Assembly: GCF_021083185.1 (NCBI RefSeq)
Contig: NZ_JAIGQB010000008.1
Coordinates: 124,001 to 188,000 of the forward strand
Length of the DNA stretch: 64,000 nt
Reading direction: 5' to 3'
From: Nocardioides furvisabuli
GTDB taxonomy: Bacteria > Actinomycetota > Actinomycetes > Propionibacteriales > Nocardioidaceae
Below the pieces are notes generated by a model that was given only the letters and a program-made list of their open reading frames with translations, was not told where the DNA came from and ran no database searches. Shown one piece after another: positions 33,652-42,936 of this stretch. The position numbers and the translations under genes are program-made. Within the stretch, counting starts at the first letter, position 1; every line of letters begins with the position of its first letter.

Positions 33652-34004
33652 AGTACCTCGTGCTGCTGATCGGCGACGGGGCGGAGAAGCCCTGGCCCGA
33701 GCAGTCGGAGTCGGAGCAGGAGGCAGCAATGGCGAAGTTCGGCGCGTTCGACGCCGCCTGCGCGGCCCGCGACGGTGTCGAGCTGCTGGCGGGCGAGGCG
33801 CTCAGCGGCCCGCAGGACGCGACCGTCATGCGGACCACGAGTGGACAGGTGCAGCTGACCGACGGCCCCTACGCGGAGGTCATCGAGGCGATGGGCGGCT
33901 TCTACCTCCTCGAGGCACCCGACCTCGACGTCGTGGTCGACCTGCTGCGCCTGCTCCCGCCCTACGACATCCAGATCCATCCCACCGTGGACGTGACGCC
34001 CTGA
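33648..34004 (+). CDS. YCII-related (DGPF domain) protein 2
   Basis: 118-residue paralog of the preceding product, with the opening KYLVLLIGDG and the variant motif LTDGPYAEVIEAMGGFYLLE. ATG 33648 overlaps the upstream stop as ATGA, so translation is coupled. Two DGPF proteins followed by the sigma gene is the known ECF42 layout, though a single DGPF gene is more common. Confidence 0.88.
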   Translation: MKYLVLLIGDGAEKPWPEQSESEQEAAMAKFGAFDAACAARDGVELLAGEALSGPQDATVMRTTSGQVQLTDGPYAEVIEAMGGFYLLEAPDLDVVVDLLRLLPPYDIQIHPTVDVTP

Positions 34005-34030
34005 GCCCGTCGGACCCGGCGCTCGAGCAG

Positions 34031-35245
34031 GTGGTGCGCGAGGAGTGGGGCCGCCTGGTCGCCCTGCTCCTCGCGCAGTTCCGTCGCCTCGACCTGGTGG
34101 AGGACGCCCTCGGGGACGCCGTCGAGGCGGCCAGCCGCACCTGGCCGACCGACGGCGTGCCCACGAACCCGGCCGGCTGGCTGATGACCGCGGCGAAGCG
34201 TCGGGTCGTCGACCGGCTGCGCACCGAGGCGGTCGCCGCGCGCAAGCAGCCGCTGCTGCTCACCGACGCCGAACGCCACCAGGAAGGAGCGCGCACCATG
34301 GCCGACGGCGGCAGTCTCCTGGAGGACGACGTCCTGCGGCTGGTGCTGATGTGCGCCCACCCGGCCCTCGCCCCCGAGTCCGCCACCGCGCTCAGCCTGC
34401 GACTGGTCCTCGGCGTGCCCACCGCCGACATCGCGCGGCTCTTCCTCGTGCCGGAGCCCACGATGGCGGCCCGGATCACCCGCGCCAAGAAGCGCATCGT
34501 CGGGGCCGGCATCCCCTTCGCCGTCCCCGACGCCTCGGCACTCCCCGACCGCCTGGACACGGTCGCGCAGACCGCCTACCTCGCCTTCACCGCCGGCTAC
34601 TCCCCCGGGACCGGACCGGACCTGCTCCGCGCCGAGCTCTCCGGAGAGGCGATCCGGCTGGTGCGGGTCGTGCTCTCCCTGCGGCCCGACGAGCCCAGCC
34701 TGGTCGCGCTGCTGGCGCTGATGCTCCTGCAGCACTCGCGCCGCGACGCGCGCGTCAGCGACGGCCGGCTCGTGCTGCTCGCCGACCAGGACCGCACCCG
34801 CTGGCACCACGACGAGGTCGCCGAGGCGGTGCGGCTCCTCGCCGCACCCCGCCTGGCCGGCCCGGTGACACCCCTCGCGGCGGCGTACGCCCTGCAGGGC
34901 CGGATCGCGGCCGAGCACGCCACCGCCGCGAGCGCCGCAGACACGCGCTGGGACCGGATCATCGGCCTCTACGACCTGCTGCTGCAGGTGTCGCCGGCAC
35001 CGTCGGCCCGTCTCGCGCGGGCCGTCGCCGTGGCCGAGCACCTCGGCCCGGCCGCGGGGCTCGACGCGCTCGAGGGCGTGGAAATCCCCGACAGCCACCG
35101 CCCGGCGTCGGTGCGCGCCCAGCTGCTCGCGCGTGCGGGCGACGCCGACGCCGCGCGCGCGGCGTACGACCAGGCGATCGCGGCATGCCGCAACGACGTC
35201 GAGCGCGCCTTCCTGCTCAGCCGCCGCGACGAGCTCGACGGCTAG
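34031..35245 (+). CDS. ECF42-type sigma factor with C-terminal TPR-like domain
   Basis: 404-residue sigma factor. Region 2 is [29 protein letters not shown] with [27 protein letters not shown], and region 4 includes [32 protein letters not shown]. The remaining 200 residues are an all-helical TPR-like extension ([34 protein letters not shown]), the known hallmark of ECF42, which has no classical anti-sigma factor. The start is uncertain: GTG 34031 or 34034, or a CTG at 34001 that overlaps the YCII stop as CTGA and would add ten residues resembling the usual N-terminus. The stop overlaps glgC on the other strand by 4 bp. Confidence 0.9.
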   Translation: MVREEWGRLVALLLAQFRRLDLVEDALGDAVEAASRTWPTDGVPTNPAGWLMTAAKRRVVDRLRTEAVAARKQPLLLTDAERHQEGARTMADGGSLLEDDVLRLVLMCAHPALAPESATALSLRLVLGVPTADIARLFLVPEPTMAARITRAKKRIVGAGIPFAVPDASALPDRLDTVAQTAYLAFTAGYSPGTGPDLLRAELSGEAIRLVRVVLSLRPDEPSLVALLALMLLQHSRRDARVSDGRLVLLADQDRTRWHHDEVAEAVRLLAAPRLAGPVTPLAAAYALQGRIAAEHATAASAADTRWDRIIGLYDLLLQVSPAPSARLARAVAVAEHLGPAAGLDALEGVEIPDSHRPASVRAQLLARAGDADAARAAYDQAIAACRNDVERAFLLSRRDELDG

Positions 35246-36495
35246 TCCTGCGGCACCTTCTGCTGCTTGGCGAGCACCGTGAGTCCCTCGTCCACGACGA
35301 ACCCGCGGGCGCGGTCCTCCTCGTGGTCGACGCCGATCCGCGCACCTGGCGGGACGACCACGCCCTTGTCGATGATCGCGTTGCGCACGACGGCACCCTC
35401 ACCGACCTGCACCCCGTCCATCAGCACGGAGTCCGAGACCTCTGCGCCGTCCTTGACCCACACCGCCGGCGAGAGCACCGACTGGTTGACCGAGCCGCCA
35501 CTGACGACGACGCCGGGCGAGAGGATCGAGTTGAAGGTCGACACACCCGCACCGCTGGCGCCCTCGACGAGCTTCGCCGGAGGGTGCGGTCCGTAGCTGG
35601 TGTAGATCGGCCACGCGTTGTTGTAGAGGTTGAAGACCGGCAGCGGCGAGACCAGGTCCTTGTGGGCGTCGTAGTAGGACCGCATCGTCCCGACGTCGCG
35701 CCAGTAGCCGCGGTCACGGTCGGTCGAGCCCGGGACCTCGTTGTCCTTGTAGTCGTAGACCGCGGACTCCGCCTTGTCGACGAACCACGGCACGATGTCG
35801 CCGCCCATGTCGTGCTTGGACTCGCCGCGGTCGGCATCGCGCGTGACGGCGTCGACCAGGGCGTCGGCGGTGAAGACGTAGTTGCCCATGCTCGCGAGCA
35901 CCTCGTCGGGCGAGTCGGGCAGGCCCACGGGGTCGGTGGGCTTCTCGAGGAAGGCGCGGATCTTCTGCGGGTTCGCGGGGTCCACGTCGATGACGCCGAA
36001 CTGGTCGGCCAGGCTGATCGGCTGGCGGATCGCCGCGACCGTGCAGCCGGCACCCGACTCGACGTGGTCGGCCACCATCTGCGAGAAGTCCATGCGGTAG
36101 ACGTGGTCGGCGCCGACGACCACGACGATGTCCGGCCGCTCGTCGGTGAGCAGGTTCAGCGACTGGAAGATCGCGTCCGCGCTGCCGAGGTACCACCGCT
36201 TGCCGACGCGCTGCTGGGCCGGCACCGGGGTGACGTAGTTGCCGAGCAGGTTCGACATCCGCCAGGTCGTGGTGACGTGGCGGTCGAGGCTGTGCGACTT
36301 GTACTGCGTCAGCACGACGACCTTGAGGTAGCCGGAGTTGACGACGTTGGACAGCGCGAAGTCGATGAGGCGGTAGATCCCCCCGAACGGCACCGCCGGT
36401 TTGGCGCGGTCGGCCGTCAGGGGCATCAGTCTCTTCCCCTCGCCGCCGGCGAGGACGACTGCGAGGACCTTCTTGCGCGAGGGCGTGATGGCCAT
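35242..36495 (-). CDS. glgC: Glucose-1-phosphate adenylyltransferase
   Basis: 417-residue ADP-glucose pyrophosphorylase. The nucleotidyltransferase domain begins [29 protein letters not shown], with the metal site [12 protein letters not shown], the substrate site FLEKP and YWRDVGT; the C-terminal left-handed beta-helix is complete ([19 protein letters not shown]). It supplies ADP-glucose for glycogen or maltose-1-phosphate. ATG 36495 has TAGTTT 6 nt upstream and no Shine-Dalgarno. Divergent from glgA across 61 bp, so both leaderless promoters share that gap. Confidence 0.96.
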   Translation of the reverse strand: MAITPSRKKVLAVVLAGGEGKRLMPLTADRAKPAVPFGGIYRLIDFALSNVVNSGYLKVVVLTQYKSHSLDRHVTTTWRMSNLLGNYVTPVPAQQRVGKRWYLGSADAIFQSLNLLTDERPDIVVVVGADHVYRMDFSQMVADHVESGAGCTVAAIRQPISLADQFGVIDVDPANPQKIRAFLEKPTDPVGLPDSPDEVLASMGNYVFTADALVDAVTRDADRGESKHDMGGDIVPWFVDKAESAVYDYKDNEVPGSTDRDRGYWRDVGTMRSYYDAHKDLVSPLPVFNLYNNAWPIYTSYGPHPPAKLVEGASGAGVSTFNSILSPGVVVSGGSVNQSVLSPAVWVKDGAEVSDSVLMDGVQVGEGAVVRNAIIDKGVVVPPGARIGVDHEEDRARGFVVDEGLTVLAKQQKVPQD

Positions 36496-36556
36496 GCGAT
36501 GAAACTATCCCCCAGCGGGGGCGCGGTCGACCACCCGCGGGCACTAGGTTCGGTTC

Positions 36557-37744
36557 ATGCGCATCGACGTCCTCAGCAAGGAGTACCCCCCGGAGGTCTA
36601 CGGAGGTGCCGGGGTGCACGTCGCGGAGCTCGTCCGGGCGTTGCGTGTCCAGCCCGACGTCGACGCCCGGGTGCGCTGCTTCGGGGCGCCGCGCTCGGAG
36701 CCCGGCACGACTGCGTACGCCGAGCCGTCGTCGCTCGCCGACGCCAACGCCGCCATCCGCACACTGGGCGTCGACCTCGCGATGGTCGACGACTGTGCCG
36801 GCGCCGACCTGGTCCACTCCCACACGTGGTACGCGAACATGGCCGGGCACCTCGCCGGCCTGATGCACGGCATCCCCCACGTCGTCAGCGCCCACTCGCT
36901 GGAGCCGATGCGGCCGTGGAAGGCCGAGCAGCTCGGCGGCGGCTACGCCCTGTCGAGCTGGGCGGAGCGCACGGCGTACGAAGGTGCCGCCGGCATCGTC
37001 GCGGTGAGCGCTGCCATGCGTGACGACGTGCTGCGCAGCTATCCGCTGGTCGACCCCGCGCGGGTGCACGTGGTGCACAACGGCATCGACACCACCGAGT
37101 GGTCGCCGGTCGCGAATCCCGACCGCGTGCGCGAGCTCGGCGTCGACCCCGACCGGCCCAGCGTGATCTTCGTCGGCCGGATCACCCGGCAGAAGGGCCT
37201 GCCGCTCTTCCTGCGCGCGGCCGCCGCGCTGCCGCCCGAGGTGCAGCTCGTCCTGTGCGCCGGTGCGCCGGACACCCCGGAGATCGAGGCCGAGGTGCGC
37301 GGCCTCGTCGAGGACCTCGCCTCCACCCGCTCCGGCGTGGTCTGGATCGCGGAGATGCTGCCGCGCCCCGACGTCGTCGCGCTGCTGAGTGCCGCGACCG
37401 TCTTCGCCTGCCCGTCGATCTACGAGCCGCTCGGCATCGTGAACCTCGAGGCGATGGCCTGCGAGACCGCCGTCGTCGCGACCGCCACCGGCGGCATCCC
37501 CGAGGTCGTCGTCCACGGCGAGACCGGCTGGCTGGTGCCGATCGAGCAGGCCACCGACGGCACCGGCACGCCGCTGGACCCCGAGCGCTACGTCGCCGAC
37601 CTCGCAGCCGCGCTGACCGACGCCGTGTCGGACCCCGACCGGGCACGCGCCCACGGCGAGGCCGGTCGTCGACGCGCGCAGGAGTCCTTCAGCTGGGACG
37701 CCATCGCCGGCCGGACGCTGGAGCTCTACCGCTCGCTGACCTGA
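36557..37744 (+). CDS. glgA: Actinobacterial-type glycogen synthase (GlgA/GlgM, GT4)
   Basis: 395-residue GT-B glycosyltransferase. The start RIDVLSKEYPPEVYGGAGVH is the glycine-rich nucleotide-sugar acceptor loop, FVGRITRQKGLPLFLRA opens the C-terminal domain, and the E-x7-E motif is PSIYEPLGIVNLEAMACETA. This short GT4 type in actinobacteria can be GlgM, making alpha-maltose 1-phosphate from ADP-glucose, so the choice between GlgA and GlgM is open. ATG 36557 has TAGGTT 6 nt upstream (leaderless). Confidence 0.9.
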   Translation: MRIDVLSKEYPPEVYGGAGVHVAELVRALRVQPDVDARVRCFGAPRSEPGTTAYAEPSSLADANAAIRTLGVDLAMVDDCAGADLVHSHTWYANMAGHLAGLMHGIPHVVSAHSLEPMRPWKAEQLGGGYALSSWAERTAYEGAAGIVAVSAAMRDDVLRSYPLVDPARVHVVHNGIDTTEWSPVANPDRVRELGVDPDRPSVIFVGRITRQKGLPLFLRAAAALPPEVQLVLCAGAPDTPEIEAEVRGLVEDLASTRSGVVWIAEMLPRPDVVALLSAATVFACPSIYEPLGIVNLEAMACETAVVATATGGIPEVVVHGETGWLVPIEQATDGTGTPLDPERYVADLAAALTDAVSDPDRARAHGEAGRRRAQESFSWDAIAGRTLELYRSLT

Positions 37745-37779
37745 CCGCCGCAGACACGCAGGCATTGATCAGCGGTCAG
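37741..37779 (+). terminator. Weak inverted repeat at the glgA stop
   Basis: Eight-base arms ctgaccgc (37741-37748, including the glgA stop codon) and gcggtcag (37772-37779) are separated by 23 nt. It may terminate glgA, but the long loop makes this uncertain. Confidence 0.3.
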
Positions 37780-37886
37780 TCCTGCGGTCGCGCTCGCACG
37801 ACGGCCGGGCGTCGTCCTATGTCGGCGTGTCCCCGGCCTGTGGAGAGACGACACCGCGCACCGGCAGTTCTCGCCATGATCGGTGG

Positions 37887-38774
37887 ATGGACGTGGGCGA
37901 GGTGATGGAACGGCACGGCGGCATGTCCACGCGCGCCGCACTCGTCCGCGCGACCTCCCGGGCCGAGGTGGACCGGGCCCTCGCCGACGGGTCGGTGGTG
38001 CGTGCCGGCCAGGGCCGCTACGTCCTGCCCGACGTCGACGCGGCCGCACGCACGGCGCACGCGATGAACGGCGTCCTGTGCCTGACGAGCGCCGCCCTCC
38101 ACCACGGTTGGGCGGTCAAGACAGCTCCGGACACACCGCACGTGCTCGTCCCGCGGAAGCGCAACGTGCCCGAGCACCTTCGCCGCGAGGTCGTGCTGCA
38201 CAGACGCGACCTCGGACCGGACGACGTCTCGGGCGGGGCCACGAGCCGCGAGCTGACCCTGGAGCAGTGCCTGCGGCTCCTCCCGTACGACGAGGCGCTC
38301 GCGATCGCGGACTCCGCGCTGCGCCACGGTGAGCACGCCACCCTCGCCCGCGCTGCAGCGCTCGTCCGGGGTCGCGGGCAGCGCCAGGCCGCACGGGTGG
38401 CGCGCGAGGCACGCGCCGAGTCGGCGAACCCGTTCGAGTCGGTCACCCGCGCGATCTGCCACGGCGTACCCGGACTCCACGTCGAGCCGCAGGTCACGAT
38501 CTGCGATGCGTTCGTGTGGGCGCGCCCCGACCTGGTCGACCGTGCGCTCGAGGTGGTCGTGGAGTGCGAGTCGTACGAGTGGCACGGCGACCGCGCGGGG
38601 TTCCGCAAGGACGTGCGCCGCTACACGCTGCTCACCGCATCCGGCTGGATGGTGCTCCGGTTCACCTGGGAGGACGTCATGCTCCGTCCGGACTGGGTGC
38701 ACGCGGTGCTCGCGCGCACCGTTGCCGCTCGCGCGCGGGCATTGGTCGACCGCAGCCTCCCTGTCGCTGCGTGA
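37887..38774 (+). CDS. AbiEi-like HTH protein with DUF559 (Vsr-like) C-terminus
   Basis: 295-residue protein. Residues 1-60 look like the winged-helix start of the AbiEi_4 type (GGMSTRAALVRATSRAEVDRALADGSVVRAGQGRYVL), the middle is all-alpha, and the last 110 residues carry a restriction-endonuclease-like fold of the DUF559/Vsr group (FVWARPDLVDRALEVVVECESYEWH, then SGWMVLRFTWEDVMLRPDWV). The expected acidic and Glu residues (D in RPDLVD, E in VVECES) are present. No AbiEii toxin gene is adjacent, so a toxin-antitoxin role is not supported. ATG 37887 has CATGAT 6 nt upstream. Such single genes are common in actinobacteria and their role is unknown. Confidence 0.75.
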   Translation: MDVGEVMERHGGMSTRAALVRATSRAEVDRALADGSVVRAGQGRYVLPDVDAAARTAHAMNGVLCLTSAALHHGWAVKTAPDTPHVLVPRKRNVPEHLRREVVLHRRDLGPDDVSGGATSRELTLEQCLRLLPYDEALAIADSALRHGEHATLARAAALVRGRGQRQAARVAREARAESANPFESVTRAICHGVPGLHVEPQVTICDAFVWARPDLVDRALEVVVECESYEWHGDRAGFRKDVRRYTLLTASGWMVLRFTWEDVMLRPDWVHAVLARTVAARARALVDRSLPVAA

Positions 38775-38849
38775 GGCGTACGGGCAGGACGACCATCGCC
38801 CGCGTGTCTGCGCGTCTGCGCGTCTGCGACCGAGCCGTACGACGACGGC

Positions 38850-39125
38850 GTGCCCCGGACCGCAACGGTCCGGGGCGCGCCAGCGACGGTCAGCGGCCGA
38901 CGGGCACCGTTGGACTCCCTGCGCGCGGTGGTCGAGGCGCTGCGCCAGCGACCTAACGGCCTCTCCGCCACCGAGGCCGCGACGGCCGTCGGCGTCTCAC
39001 GCGTGACCGCCCGTCGCTACCTCGAGCACCTCGCCGACGAGGGCCGGGTCACCCGGTCGCCGCGCTACGGCGGCGCCGGGCGCCCGGAGGTCGGCCACGT
39101 CTGGGCCGGAGCGGCGATCAGCTGA
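38850..39125 (+). CDS. Stand-alone HTH domain like the C-terminus of CitB/DpiA response regulators
   Basis: 91 residues from GTG 38850, possibly shorter from TTG 38910. Residues about 24-85 ([40 protein letters not shown] and [14 protein letters not shown]) match the DNA-binding part of CitB/DcuR/DpiA regulators, but no receiver domain precedes it in any frame. It could be a decayed regulator or a genuine small DNA-binding protein. The first codons overlap a hairpin at 38853-38875, which argues for the later start. Its end overlaps glyA by 8 bp on the opposite strand. Confidence 0.55.
   Translation: MPRTATVRGAPATVSGRRAPLDSLRAVVEALRQRPNGLSATEAATAVGVSRVTARRYLEHLADEGRVTRSPRYGGAGRPEVGHVWAGAAIS
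38853..38875. terminator. Hairpin after the AbiEi/DUF559 gene
   Basis: A perfect 10-bp inverted repeat (arms 38853-38862 and 38866-38875, loop caa) lies 79 nt beyond the stop codon. It is a plausible terminator, and it overlaps the first codons of the longest reading of the HTH gene that follows. Confidence 0.6.
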
Positions 39126-40554
39126 GGACGAGCCCGGGGTAGAGCGGGTGCTTGTCGAGCATCTCGGCCGACTGCTTCGTGACGCGGTCCGCGACTCCGT
39201 CGCCCAGGACGTACGACGCCTTGCTGGGACCGCCGGCCTTGGTCGTGCCGGCCTCGGTGTTGCTGAGCACGTCGACGATCAGCTCGGCGACGGTGTCGAA
39301 CTCCTCGTGGCCGAAGCCGCGGGTGGTGAGGGCGGGGGTGCCGAGACGGACGCCGGAGGTGTACCACGCGCCGTTGGGGTCGGCCGGGACCGAGTTGCGG
39401 TTGGTGACGACGCCGGCGTCGAGGAGCGCCGACTCGGCCTGGCGGCCGGTGAGGCCGAAGGACGACACGTCGAGCAGCACGAGGTGGTTGTCGGTGCCGC
39501 CCGTGACGAGGTTCGCGCCACGGGTCAGGAAGCCCTCGGCCAGCGACTTGGCGTTGTCGGCGACCTTCTGCGCGTAGGTCTGGAAGGACGGCTGGCGGGC
39601 CTCGGCGAAGGCCACGGCCTTGGCGGCCATCACGTGCGAGAGCGGACCGCCGAGGACCATCGGGCAGCCGCGGTCGACGTCGGCGGCGAACTCCTCCTGC
39701 GCCAGCACCATGCCGCCGCGGGGTCCGCGCAACGACTTGTGGGTCGTGGTGGTGGTGAGGTGGGCGTAGGGAACCGGGTCCTCCTCGCCGGTGAAGACCT
39801 TGCCGGCCACCAGTCCGGCGAAGTGGGCCATGTCAACCATGAGCACGGCGCCGACCTCGTCGGCGATCTCGCGCATCTTCGCGAAGTTCACCCGGCGGGG
39901 ATAGGCGGAGTAGCCGGCGACGAGCACCAGCGGCTTGAACTCGCGCGCCTTGGCCGCGACGGCGCCGTAGTCGAGCAGCCCCGTCTCCGGGTCGGTGCCG
40001 TACTGCTGCTGGTGGAACATCTTGCCGCTGATGTTGGGGCGGAAGCCGTGGGTGAGGTGGCCGCCGGCGTCGAGCGACATGCCGAGCAGGCGCTGGTTGC
40101 CGAACTCGTGGCGCAGGGTCTCCCAGTCCGCCTCCGACAGCTCGTTGACGTTCTTGGCCTGCATCCTGGCCAGGTAGGGGCTCTCGACCTTGTTGGCCAG
40201 GATCGACCAGAACGCCACCAGGTTCGCGTCGATGCCGGAGTGCGGCTGGACGTAGGCGTAGGGCGCGCCGAACAGCTCGCGGGCGTGCTCGGCGGCGAGG
40301 GTCTCGACTGTGTCGACGTTCTGGCAGCCGGCGTAGAAGCGGTGGCCGACGGTGCCCTCGGCGTACTTGTCGCTGAACCAGGTGCCCATGGTCATCAGCA
40401 CCGCCGGCGAGGCGTAGTTCTCCGAGGCGATCAGCTTCAGCGAGCTGCGCTGGTCGGCCAGCTCCTGGCGGGTGGCCTCGGCGATCCGCGGCTCGACCGC
40501 CGCGATGACCTCGAGGGCCTGGGAGTACGCACTGCTGATCAGGGAGTCCGTCAT
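39118..40554 (-). CDS. glyA: Serine hydroxymethyltransferase
   Basis: 478-residue PLP enzyme converting serine and tetrahydrofolate to glycine and methylene-THF. The PLP Lys is in [15 protein letters not shown], the substrate region [14 protein letters not shown] and [18 protein letters not shown] are conserved. It is about 60 residues longer than E. coli GlyA, with extra sequence around residues 120-180 ([20 protein letters not shown]), a form found in some actinobacteria. ATG 40554 has TAGGCT 6 nt upstream and no Shine-Dalgarno, so it is probably leaderless. Confidence 0.95.
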   Translation of the reverse strand: MTDSLISSAYSQALEVIAAVEPRIAEATRQELADQRSSLKLIASENYASPAVLMTMGTWFSDKYAEGTVGHRFYAGCQNVDTVETLAAEHARELFGAPYAYVQPHSGIDANLVAFWSILANKVESPYLARMQAKNVNELSEADWETLRHEFGNQRLLGMSLDAGGHLTHGFRPNISGKMFHQQQYGTDPETGLLDYGAVAAKAREFKPLVLVAGYSAYPRRVNFAKMREIADEVGAVLMVDMAHFAGLVAGKVFTGEEDPVPYAHLTTTTTHKSLRGPRGGMVLAQEEFAADVDRGCPMVLGGPLSHVMAAKAVAFAEARQPSFQTYAQKVADNAKSLAEGFLTRGANLVTGGTDNHLVLLDVSSFGLTGRQAESALLDAGVVTNRNSVPADPNGAWYTSGVRLGTPALTTRGFGHEEFDTVAELIVDVLSNTEAGTTKAGGPSKASYVLGDGVADRVTKQSAEMLDKHPLYPGLVLS

Positions 40555-40656
40555 GACCCCAGCCTAGAGCGGCCGGGGTCGGTCGCGAACAGGGGAGCGT
40601 TTGCGTGAACACGCGCCCCTGCGACGACATACCCTCCGGGGGACGAAGGGGTCATC

Positions 40657-42804
40657 ATGCGCACTCATCTCGGGGCCTTGCTCTGTGCGACGGTCCTGGC
40701 GACCGCCGCCCTGCACCTCGTGCCCGGCACGCCCGCTCCGGCCCAGGCGGCAGACGCCCCGTCGCTGACCGTCTCCGACGGCGCGCGGATGTATCCCGAC
40801 TACAGCCCCACGACGAGCAGGTACGCCGTTCACGCGTCGCGCGACGGGTCCGTTCGCGTCGAGGTCACCGGCGCCACGCAGGTGTGGTTCGACGGCGTCC
40901 CCGACGCCAACGGCGCCGCGACCTTCACCGACGTCGTCCCGGGTGAGGAGATCTCGGTCTTCGTCGGGACCGCGTCGGGGCGGCGCACCCACGCGCTCCA
41001 CGTGCTGCCGCCGGCCTTCCCCACCCTCGAGGCTGACGCCACAGGGGGCCCGGTGGAGCCTGGCCACCTCGCCCTCACCCTCGACAGCTTCGTCGGGAGT
41101 GCGGCCCCGCGATTCGAGGCCGTCGTCGACCGCCACGGCGTACCGGTCCACGTGCGAGCGCACTCCGAGCGTTCGATCGACCTCAAGCTCGCGGCCAACG
41201 GGCGCTTCACCGTCCACCGGGACACCACCACCCCGGGCCGCACCGGCCGTGCGCTCGTCGAGCTCGACGACCGCTTCCAAGAGGTGCGTCGCCACGAGAC
41301 GTCGGGCCTCGTCGACACCGACGACCACGACTCGCTCCTGCTCCCGGACGGTTCGCGGTGGCTGCTCGCCTACGAGCCCGACGCCTCCACCGGGCTGATC
41401 GACTCGGTCATCCAGCACCTCGCGCCTGACGGCACGCTGCGCTGGCAGTGGACGAGCGCGCCGTACGCCGACGAGACGGCCGTACCGGGCAACCCCGACT
41501 ACTCGCACATCAACTCCATCGACGTGCAGCCGAACGGCGACGTGCTGGCCTCCTTCCGCAACCTCAGCTCGGTCTTCCTGATCCGGCCCGGGGCCGACGA
41601 CGAGGTCGTGTGGAAGCTCGGTGGGCGCGACAGCGACTTCGCCTTCCCCACGCTGCCCGACGGGACCGCCGACGTCGGCCCGTGCGCCCAGCACTCCGCG
41701 AGCATCCTGCCCAACGGCAACGTGCTGCTCTTCGACAACGGCTCCTCGACGTTCTTCGGACAACCGCTCTGCGTCGACCAGCAGGACCCGCAGCGCGGCT
41801 CGGTCGAGCGGCCGACGTCCCGCGTCGTCGAGCTCGAGCTCGCGCTCTCCACCGGCACGGCCACGCCGGTGCGGACCTACGGCGAGACCACACGGTTCGC
41901 GTGGTTCATGGGGTCGGCGGCCCGGATGCCCGCAGGCAACGTGCTCATCGGCTGGTCCTCCGCCACGGAGTCGATCGCCTCCGAGACCGATGCACAGGGC
42001 GCGACCGTCTGGCGGCTGCGCGACACCCGAGAGCCCGTCAACGGCAGCACCCCGAGCCCCTACATCACCTACCGGGCCGCCCTCGTGCCCGCGCGCGACG
42101 GTTTCGACCCGGAGGTCGTGCTGGACGGGCCGGCGGACGGCGTCGTCGTGCCCCAGGGGTCCGATGTCCCGGTCGCGTTCTCCTGCACCGATCGCGGCGG
42201 CTCCACGCTCCAGGCCTGCGACGGTCCGGCCGGACGCCGCCTCGACACCAGCGCTCCCGGCTCCCGCAGGTGGTCGGTGACCGCCAGCGACGGCTCCGGG
42301 CGTACGACGACCCGCTCGAGGACGTACACCGTCCTCGCCGCCCCGGCGGCTGCGGCCGACCCGCCGGTCACTGCTCCCCCGGCGCCCGCGCGCGCGGATC
42401 TCTCGATCCGGGTCCCGCGCACCCGCTGGGTCGGCGTCGGCGCGCTGCTGCCCGAGGCCCAGGACCTGCGCCTGTCCGTGCGTCCCGGGTGGACCGCCTC
42501 GGCGACCGTCCGCCTCACCAACACCGGAGACAGCCGGGGCCGCTTCGTGCTCCGGGCGCCGGCCTCGCTGGCGCGAGGGGCGCTCGAGGCGTCGTACGTC
42601 CACCGAGGCACCGTCCGCACGCGGGCGCTGGACCGTGACGGGTGGCGCACCCCGGCGCTGGCGCCGGGCGAGTCCCTCCGGCTGGCGGTGCGCGTGGCGG
42701 CGCGCCCCACGGCACGTCCCGGTCGGAGCGCGCTGCGCGTCACCGCGGCGTCAGCGGCGGGTCGCGACCGGGTCCGCGTGGTCCTCCGGGTTCGCGCGCG
42801 CTGA
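40657..42804 (+). CDS. Secreted arylsulfotransferase-like (ASST) protein
   Basis: 715-residue exported protein with a signal peptide at residues 1-32 (LLCATVLATAALHLV...AQA|ADA). Residues about 180-480 form a beta-propeller of the arylsulfotransferase family, shown by repeats such as DDHDSLLLPDGSRWLLAYE, HINSIDVQPNGDVLASFR and QHSASILPNGNVLLFDNGS, each with the His or Asp/Asn-Gly pattern. The N-terminal 150 residues and the C-terminal CARDB-like beta-domain (LRLSVRPGWTASATVRLTN) are extra. Enzymatic activity is inference; many members lack proven substrates. It is 103 bp from glyA and upstream of the sulfur operon. Confidence 0.82.
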   Translation: MRTHLGALLCATVLATAALHLVPGTPAPAQAADAPSLTVSDGARMYPDYSPTTSRYAVHASRDGSVRVEVTGATQVWFDGVPDANGAATFTDVVPGEEISVFVGTASGRRTHALHVLPPAFPTLEADATGGPVEPGHLALTLDSFVGSAAPRFEAVVDRHGVPVHVRAHSERSIDLKLAANGRFTVHRDTTTPGRTGRALVELDDRFQEVRRHETSGLVDTDDHDSLLLPDGSRWLLAYEPDASTGLIDSVIQHLAPDGTLRWQWTSAPYADETAVPGNPDYSHINSIDVQPNGDVLASFRNLSSVFLIRPGADDEVVWKLGGRDSDFAFPTLPDGTADVGPCAQHSASILPNGNVLLFDNGSSTFFGQPLCVDQQDPQRGSVERPTSRVVELELALSTGTATPVRTYGETTRFAWFMGSAARMPAGNVLIGWSSATESIASETDAQGATVWRLRDTREPVNGSTPSPYITYRAALVPARDGFDPEVVLDGPADGVVVPQGSDVPVAFSCTDRGGSTLQACDGPAGRRLDTSAPGSRRWSVTASDGSGRTTTRSRTYTVLAAPAAAADPPVTAPPAPARADLSIRVPRTRWVGVGALLPEAQDLRLSVRPGWTASATVRLTNTGDSRGRFVLRAPASLARGALEASYVHRGTVRTRALDRDGWRTPALAPGESLRLAVRVAARPTARPGRSALRVTAASAAGRDRVRVVLRVRAR

Positions 42805-42876
42805 TGTGACCTGGGACGCACTCCTGCTCCCGCCGCCCCCGAGACGGCCTGCGCCCGTCTCACTATTTGGAGCGTC

Positions 42877-42928
42877 GTCTCAGGGAACGAGATTTCGTCT
42901 TGTGGAATGGGTGTCCACTCCCTGAGAC
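42877..42928 (+). promoter_or_regulatory. Nested inverted repeat upstream of the sulfur leader ORF
   Basis: Ten-base arms gtctcaggga (42877-42886) and tccctgagac (42919-42928) are perfect complements. Inside, gtgga (42902-42906) pairs with tccac (42914-42918), which directly abuts the outer right arm. It may be a regulator-binding site or an RNA hairpin in the 5' leader of the sulfur operon. Confidence 0.5.
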
Positions 42929-42936
42929 TTCTTGAC

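Noticed and set aside
34045..37023. A 990-residue + strand frame across the sigma factor, glgC and glgA
   Set aside because: It is Arg/Pro/Gly-rich, runs over three clearly coding genes in other frames and matches no family.
37887..38774. Abortive-infection AbiE system
   Set aside because: No AbiEii nucleotidyltransferase gene is adjacent; only the N-terminal HTH resemblance supports it.
38801..38828. Short tandem repeat based on cgcgtctg
   Set aside because: Only two exact copies and one variant of an 8-nt unit; too short to infer function in GC-rich DNA.
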